NCBI RefSeq assembly: GCF_014353015.1
Contig: NZ_CP060704.1
Span: 62,001-126,000 of the forward strand
Direction: 5' to 3'
Source: Chitinimonas koreensis
GTDB taxonomy: Bacteria; Pseudomonadota; Gammaproteobacteria; Burkholderiales; Chitinimonadaceae
Length of the DNA: 64,000 bases
Positions 59,412 to 64,000 of this stretch are shown piece by piece. The position numbers and the translations under genes are program-made. Each line of letters begins with the position of its first letter. The stretch's first letter is position 1. The notes below the pieces were generated by a model. The model did not search any database and was not told the DNA's origin. It saw only the letters and a program-made list of their open reading frames with translations.

Positions 59412-60068
59412 ATGTCCCTGCCCGCCGCCGACGTCGCCAGCTGGCTGCAAGCCAATCCGGAATTCTTCGAGGAATACGCCGACCTGGTCGCCGAGATCTT
59501 CATCCCCCATCCGCACGGCGGCCGCGCCATCCCGCTGGCCGAGAGGCAGATCCTGACCCTGCGCGAGAAGAACAAGCTGCTCGAGGGCAAGCTCGGCGAG
59601 CTGCTGCAGTTCGGCGAGGAGAACGACCAGATCGGCGACAAGGTGCACAAGCTGTGCGTGGCGCTGCTGCAGTCGCGCGACCTGGCCGGCGTGCTCGGCA
59701 CGCTGAACTACCACCTGCAGGAGCATTTCCGCGTGCCGCACGTGGCGGTGCGGCTGTGGGGCGGCGAAGCGGACGAGACCCTGGCCGAGTTCGCCCCGGT
59801 CGGCGACGCCGTGCGCGAGCTGGCGCACAGCCTGGCCACGCCCTACTGCGGCCCCTACGTGACCGACGAGGTGCTCGGCTGGCTCGGCGAATCGGCGCCG
59901 CGGCTCAAGTCGTTCGCCCAGGTCGCGCTCAAGGGCGAGGACGGCCCGTTCGGCCTGCTGGTGCTGGCCAGCGAGGACCCGCAGCGCTTCTATCCCGAGA
60001 TGGGCACGCTCTACCTGGCGCGCATCGGCGAACTGGCGGCCGCCGTGCTGGCGCGCTGCATCGATTGA
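59412..60068 (+). CDS. DUF484 (GAF-like) protein
   Basis: A 218-residue protein: WLQANPEFFEEYADLVAEIF, then a short coiled coil (LREKNKLLEGKLGELLQFGE), then a GAF-like domain (SFAQVALKGEDGPFGLLVLA). The dapF-DUF484-xerC order is conserved in beta- and gammaproteobacteria. Function unknown. Confidence 0.9.
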   Translation: MSLPAADVASWLQANPEFFEEYADLVAEIFIPHPHGGRAIPLAERQILTLREKNKLLEGKLGELLQFGEENDQIGDKVHKLCVALLQSRDLAGVLGTLNYHLQEHFRVPHVAVRLWGGEADETLAEFAPVGDAVRELAHSLATPYCGPYVTDEVLGWLGESAPRLKSFAQVALKGEDGPFGLLVLASEDPQRFYPEMGTLYLARIGELAAAVLARCID

Positions 60069-60072
60069 CGCG

Positions 60073-60968
60073 ATGACGGCCGCCGGCCCGAGCGCGCTCG
60101 AGCGCTTCGAACGCCACCTGGCCGGCGAGGCCGGCCGCTCGGCCGCCACGCGCGAAGCCTACCTGGCCGATGCGCGCCTCTTGCTCGAGCTGGCCGGCGC
60201 GACGCCGCTGGAAGCGCTGACGCCGCGGGCGATCCGCGGCTGCGTGCGCCAGCTGCGCCAGCGCGGCCACGATCCGCGCAGCATCGCGCGGCGGCTCAGC
60301 GCCTGGCGCGCCTGGTTCCGCCTGCTGCGGCGCGAGGGGTGGTGGAGGCTGACCCGGTCGCCGGCATCAAGGCGCCGCGTGCCGAGAAGAAGCTGCCGCG
60401 GCCGGTCGGCGTCGATGCGGCGGCCGGCTTCCTCGACTCGCTCGACCAGGACGAACCGCTGGCGCGGCGCGACCGTGCGATCTTCGAACTGGCCTATTCC
60501 TCCGGCCTGCGGGTGTCCGAGCTGGTCGGCGCCGACCTGGCCGATTTCGAAGAGGCCGGCACGATGCTGCGGGTACTGGGCAAGGGCGGCAAGACGCGCA
60601 CCGTGCCGGTCGGCGCGGCCGCGCGCGCGGCGCTCGATACCTGGCTGGCCGAGCGCGGCACGCTGGCGCGGCCGGGCGAGCCGGCGCTGTTCGTGAGCCG
60701 GCTCGGCGGCCGTATCGGCGTGCGCGCGGTGCAGCAGCGGCTGTCGCAGTGGTCGGACCGGCTGGGTCTCGCCGACAAGCTGCATCCGCACCGCTTGCGC
60801 CATGCCTGCGCCAGCCATTTCCTGCAGGGCAGCGGCGACCTGCGCGCGACGCAGGAGCTGCTGGGGCATGCCAGCATCGCCAGCACCCAGATCTATACCC
60901 ACCTCGACTTCGACCGGCTGGCGGCGGTGTACGACGCCGCGCATCCGCGCGCCAAGGCGAAGTCCTGA
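60073..60968 (+). pseudogene. xerC: tyrosine recombinase XerC, one-base frameshift as read
   Basis: Chromosome-dimer resolvase acting at dif. The core-binding domain (LERFERHLAGEAGRSAATRE ... RRLSAWRAWFRLLRREG) is in one frame to the gggg run at 60336-60339; the catalytic domain follows in the next frame with Arg in SSGLRVSELVG, Lys in GKGGKTRTVP, HPHRLRHACASHF, LLGHASIASTQIYTHLD. One extra G gives a 298-residue XerC with all catalytic residues. Loss of xerC would be costly, which favours a sequencing deletion. Confidence 0.93.
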
Positions 60969-61025
60969 ACGGCTCGCCGACAGATCACCGGTAGATGCTT
61001 CCGTCGGACGGGAGGAGGAAAGACG

Positions 61026-61139
61026 CTTACCGCAGAGGACGCAAAGGACGCAGAGGTAAAAGCCATTCGCTCGAGCCGCCTGTGGTTACCCTCGACCAGC
61101 CCGTTTTCCTCCGCGTCCTTGGCGTCCTCGGCGGTGTAT
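61026..61139. repeat. L-family palindromic repeat, copy 3
   Basis: cttaccgcagaggacgcaaa on the left and ttggcgtcctcggcggtgta on the right, 58 bp after xerC. With the REP below it accounts for most of the 60969-61279 gap. Confidence 0.8.
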
Positions 61140-61188
61140 TTTCGAATCGGCCGTGCCATCGCATCGGCGATTTGCGCGCATCGCAACC

Positions 61189-61256
61189 GTAGGAGCGGCT
61201 TCAGCCGCGAACGCGCAACGGGATTGATCGCGATTCGCGGCTGAAGCCGCTCCTAC
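61189..61256. repeat. REP pair, GCGGCT family (I)
   Basis: GTAGGAGCGGCTTCAGCCGC ... GCGGCTGAAGCCGCTCCTAC between convergent xerC and uppP, 24 bp from the uppP end. Confidence 0.85.
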
Positions 61257-61279
61257 GACACCGTGCCTGGCCGTCCTGG

Positions 61280-62104
61280 TCAAGCCGACCAGTTCACCAG
61301 CCCGCTATACGCCGTCGCCAGCACCAGCAGGCCGAAGCCGATGCGGTACCAGGCGAACGGCACGAAATCGTGGTTGGCGACGAAGCGCAGCAGCGCGCGT
61401 ACCGCGATCAGCGCGAACACGAAGCTCGCCACGAAGCCGGCGGCGAACAGCGCCACGTCCTCGCTGCCGAGCGCATGGCGGTGCTTGTACACGCTGTACA
61501 GCGATGCCGTGCCGAGCACCGGGATGCCGAGCAGGAAGCTGAACTCGGTGGCGGCGCGGCGCGACAGGCCGAAGAACAGCCCGCCGATGATGGTGCTGCC
61601 CGAGCGCGAAGTGCCCGGGATCAGCGCCAGGCATTGCGCCAGGCCGACCTTGAGCGCATCGAGCGGGCCGAGGTCGTCCAGCGTCTGCACCGTCACGCGG
61701 TGTTCGCGCTTCTCGGCCCACAGGATGACGAAGCCGCCGACGATGAAGGCGATCGCCACCGCCACCGGATTGAACAGCACCGCCTTGATCTGCTCGCCCA
61801 AGAGCTTGCCCAGCGCCAGCGCCGGTACCGCCGCCACCGCCAGGTTGACCAGCAGGCGGCGCCCCGGCCCCGGTTCGCGCGCGTGCAGGATCGCGCCGGC
61901 CAGCCGCGCGCGGTACTCCCATACCACTGCCAGCATGGCGCCGAGCTGGATGAAGATCTCGAAGACGTCGCGCTTCTCCTTGTCGAGGAAGCCGAGCAGG
62001 TGGCCGGCCAGGATCAGGTGGCCGGTGCTCGAGATCGGCAGGAATTCGGTCAGGCCTTCGACCACGCCCATCAGCAGGGCCTTGCACAGCAGGATGATGT
62101 CCAT
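61280..62104 (-). CDS. uppP: undecaprenyl-diphosphatase (BacA/UppP)
   Basis: A 274-residue membrane enzyme with about eight helices recycling the cell-wall lipid carrier. GVVEGLTEFLPISSTGHLIL near residue 13 and the second motif in LIPGTSRSGSTIIGGLFFGL are the BacA signatures. Activity may confer bacitracin tolerance. Confidence 0.96.
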   Translation of the reverse strand: MDIILLCKALLMGVVEGLTEFLPISSTGHLILAGHLLGFLDKEKRDVFEIFIQLGAMLAVVWEYRARLAGAILHAREPGPGRRLLVNLAVAAVPALALGKLLGEQIKAVLFNPVAVAIAFIVGGFVILWAEKREHRVTVQTLDDLGPLDALKVGLAQCLALIPGTSRSGSTIIGGLFFGLSRRAATEFSFLLGIPVLGTASLYSVYKHRHALGSEDVALFAAGFVASFVFALIAVRALLRFVANHDFVPFAWYRIGFGLLVLATAYSGLVNWSA

Positions 62105-62288
62105 CAGGAATGTCTAAAATAGTGGAAGGGAATCGGAGGTGGTGCGGCGCAGCACGGATTATATGCGTCGGACGTGCGGCCGAAGGCCGGAACCGGGCGC
62201 CGCCAGCGCCTAGAATGGATGACCGGCGCCGCAGTGCGGCCGGGTCGTCGCGGGCGACGAATAACGAAAACGGCGGAGTGCACCCAGC

Positions 62289-63500
62289 ATGATCAAACGC
62301 GTTGCCTCGAACGAGCTCAAGGTCGGGATGTACATCCACGATCTGGGCGCCGACTGGTCGGTCCATCCCTTCATGCGTTCGGCCTTCCTGCTCCGCGACG
62401 ACCGCGACATCGAGACCATCGTCTCCTGCGGCATCCACGAGGTCTACATCGACACCGACCGCGGCCTCGATGTTCCCGACGCGCCGACCCAGGACGAGGT
62501 GCAGCGCGAGCTCGAGCGCGAAATGATCGCGATCGCCGCGGCCGGGCCGGCGGCCTCGATCCGCGTCTCGACCGCCGAGGAGATGGGCCGCGCGCGCGCC
62601 ATCAAGAGCCAGGCCGCCAACCTGGTGCGCAACGTGATGGCCGACGTGCGGCTGGGGCGCGCGGTGGCGATGGAGGCGGTCGAGCCGATGGTGACCGGCA
62701 TCACCGAATCGATCCTGCGCAATTCGGGCGCGCTGATCGGGCTGATGCACATCAAGAACAAGGACGACTACACCTTCCTGCACTCGGTCAGCGTCTGCAC
62801 CTTCATGGTGGCGTTCTGCCGCTCGGTCGGGCTCGACGCCGAGACCACCCGCCAGGCCGGCCTCGGCGGCCTGTTGCACGACACCGGCAAGGCGCTGGTG
62901 CCCGACGCGATCCTCAACAAGCCCGGCCGGCTCACCGACGAGGAATTCGAGATCATCCGCCGCCACCCGAGCGACGGCCACGCGATCCTGCTCAAGACGC
63001 CCGGCGTGGGCGAGATCCCGCTCGACATCACGCTGCACCACCACGAGCGCGTCGACGGCTCGGGCTACCCGCACAAGCTGGCCGGCGACCAGATCAGCAC
63101 GCTGACCAGGATGGCCGCCATCGTCGACGTCTACGACGCGATCACCGCCGACCGCTGCTACCACAAGGGCATGCCGGCGACCGACGCGCTGCGCAAGATC
63201 TTCGAATGGAGCAAGCACCACTTCGACCCGGCGCTGGTGAAGGCCTTCATGCGCTGCATCGGCATCTACCCGGTCGGCACGCTGGTGCTGCTGGAAAGCC
63301 AGCGGCTCGGGGTGGTGACCGAGCACAACGAGGACAGCCTGCTGCAGCCCAGGGTCAAGGTGTTCTTCGACGTGCGGCGCGGCTATCTGCCGCCGTTCGA
63401 GCTCGACCTGGCCAAGCCGATGGGCAAGGGCGGGGCGGACCGGATCGTGAGCCACGAGAGTCCGGCCAAGTGGAAGGTCGATCCGCAGCGCTTTATGTAA
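62289..63500 (+). CDS. HD-GYP domain c-di-GMP phosphodiesterase with DUF3391
   Basis: A 403-residue cytoplasmic protein. N-terminal DUF3391 (VASNELKVGMYIHDLGADWS ... GIHEVYIDTDRGLDV), then HD-GYP: LLHDTGKALVPDAILNKPGR (HD), HHHERVDGSGYPHKLAGDQI (HHExxDGxGYP) and AAIVDVYDAITADRCYH. All metal-ligand positions are present. A TAGAAT box lies at 62211-62216. Confidence 0.95.
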   Translation: MIKRVASNELKVGMYIHDLGADWSVHPFMRSAFLLRDDRDIETIVSCGIHEVYIDTDRGLDVPDAPTQDEVQRELEREMIAIAAAGPAASIRVSTAEEMGRARAIKSQAANLVRNVMADVRLGRAVAMEAVEPMVTGITESILRNSGALIGLMHIKNKDDYTFLHSVSVCTFMVAFCRSVGLDAETTRQAGLGGLLHDTGKALVPDAILNKPGRLTDEEFEIIRRHPSDGHAILLKTPGVGEIPLDITLHHHERVDGSGYPHKLAGDQISTLTRMAAIVDVYDAITADRCYHKGMPATDALRKIFEWSKHHFDPALVKAFMRCIGIYPVGTLVLLESQRLGVVTEHNEDSLLQPRVKVFFDVRRGYLPPFELDLAKPMGKGGADRIVSHESPAKWKVDPQRFM

Positions 63501-63517
63501 TTGAGGGGTGATCGCCC

Positions 63518-63588
63518 GTAGGCGCGGCTTCAGCCGCGAATCGGCGGTCGTGCCACCCATGATCGATCGCGGCTGAAGCCGCGCCTAC
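63518..63588. repeat. REP pair, GCGGCT family (J)
   Basis: GTAGGCGCGGCTTCAGCCGC ... GCGGCTGAAGCCGCGCCTAC, between the convergent HD-GYP and YkgJ-type genes. Confidence 0.85.
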
Positions 63589-63610
63589 GGGGTGCCGGAT
63601 GTCGACCTGG

Positions 63611-63901
63611 CTAGTGGCCCGGCCGAGCCGCGCCGGGCGTCGGCGCGAAGCTGCCGGTCTCGCGTTCGAGCCAGCCGAGGAAGCGCAGCGCCTGGCCGCG
63701 GTCGTCGCCGCACATCTCCTCGCTGGCCTTGAGCCCGCCGCAGACGGCCGGCCGTTCGGGCCGGCCGAAGATCCTGCAGCGCAATTCTTCATCGAGCTGG
63801 ATGCACGGCACGCCGGCCGGCTTGCCGTCGGGCATGCCGGGGATCGGCGAGCTGATCGACGGGGCGATGCAGCAGGCGGCGCAGCGCGGCCGGCATTCCA
63901 T
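63611..63901 (-). CDS. YkgJ-family cysteine-cluster protein
   Basis: A 96-residue protein with a zinc- or iron-chelating-type cysteine set: MECRPRCAACCIAPSISSPI, VPCIQLDEELRCRIFGRPER and PAVCGGL..EEMCGD. The ATG at 63901 has GAGG at good spacing; a GTG three codons earlier sits too close to it. Function unknown. Confidence 0.85.
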   Translation of the reverse strand: MECRPRCAACCIAPSISSPIPGMPDGKPAGVPCIQLDEELRCRIFGRPERPAVCGGLKASEEMCGDDRGQALRFLGWLERETGSFAPTPGAARPGH

Positions 63902-63912
63902 CTTCGGCACCC

Positions 63913-64000
63913 TCAGGCCAGGCCTTCGGCGCGCAGCGCGGCGAGCACGGCGGGCCGGGCGGCGACGCGGGCGGCGTAGCGTTGCAGCGCCGGCCAGCGG
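63913..64000 (-). CDS. glutathione S-transferase family, C-terminal fragment at window edge
   Basis: The last 28 codons before the edge read RWPALQRYAARVAARPAVLA then ALRAEGLA and a TGA stop. The order 'W-P-x-L-x-x-Y-x-x-R-x-x-x-R-P-A-V' with a short Ala-rich tail is the usual end of bacterial GST proteins. The start lies outside the window. Its stop is 12 bp upstream of the YkgJ-type start, so the two are likely one operon. Confidence 0.7.
   Translation of the reverse strand, partial: RWPALQRYAARVAARPAVLAALRAEGLA

Overview
The window is dense, very GC-rich chromosomal DNA from a betaproteobacterium, most likely in or near the Neisseriales (Chromobacteriaceae or Chitinimonas-like). This placement is inference. 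It rests on the def-fmt-htpX-rsmB-DUF4390-ntrY-ntrX cluster divergent from LysM-dprA-smg-topA, the PF08886-type GshA beside GshB and a nitrogen-type PTS (EIIA-Man, HPr, EI), and the Grx4, PrmC, MgtE and YaeQ types. Almost all of it is housekeeping DNA. I see no prophage, transposase, CRISPR array or rRNA. One tRNA is present, an initiator tRNA-fMet.

Layout. 1-9.5 kb: end of gcvP, a TPR protein, a HAD phosphatase, a leucine-dehydrogenase-type enzyme (frameshifted), a methyltransferase/LysE pair, and a secreted beta-sandwich-like protein ahead of a LytS/LytR-type two-component pair. 9.5-24 kb: grxD, an EAL-prmC-ogt operon, mgtE, gshA-DUF4399-gshB, EIIA-HPr-EI, an LPS-type glycosyltransferase, parE-GNAT and tRNA-fMet. 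24-31 kb: mipA/ompV, ycaQ, a PixA/AidA inclusion-body gene with an unusually AT-rich leader, a mosaic scar made of ycaQ and yaeQ pieces, threonine aldolase, arsC and yaeQ. 31-38 kb: a YgiQ radical SAM protein carrying a palindromic repeat inside its reading frame, a cNMP-binding protein, two secreted metalloproteases with PPC domains (M28 and M4) and crcB. 38-52.6 kb: the ntrX-to-def cluster and the LysM-to-topA cluster. 52.6-64 kb: a GGDEF-EAL protein, plsC, a glycosyltransferase, dapF-HAD-DUF484-xerC, uppP, an HD-GYP protein, a YkgJ-type protein and the tail of a glutathione S-transferase.

Two things stand out. First, the intergenic DNA is filled with several families of palindromic repeats: two GTAG-type REP families, a 130-180 bp composite element whose hairpin lies about 40 bp after the stop codon of several genes, an 'accgc...gcggt' family, and a long inverted repeat exactly filling a convergent gap. 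One REP unit is inside a coding sequence. Second, at least seven and probably nine genes are each one base short of an intact reading frame, nearly always in a G/C run. The uniform sign points to consensus (sequencing) deletions more than to real gene decay, so those genes should be read as probably intact.

Regulatory themes: three c-di-GMP proteins (EAL, GGDEF-EAL, HD-GYP), two two-component systems (LytS/LytR-type and NtrY/NtrX), and a partial PTS probably acting in regulation.
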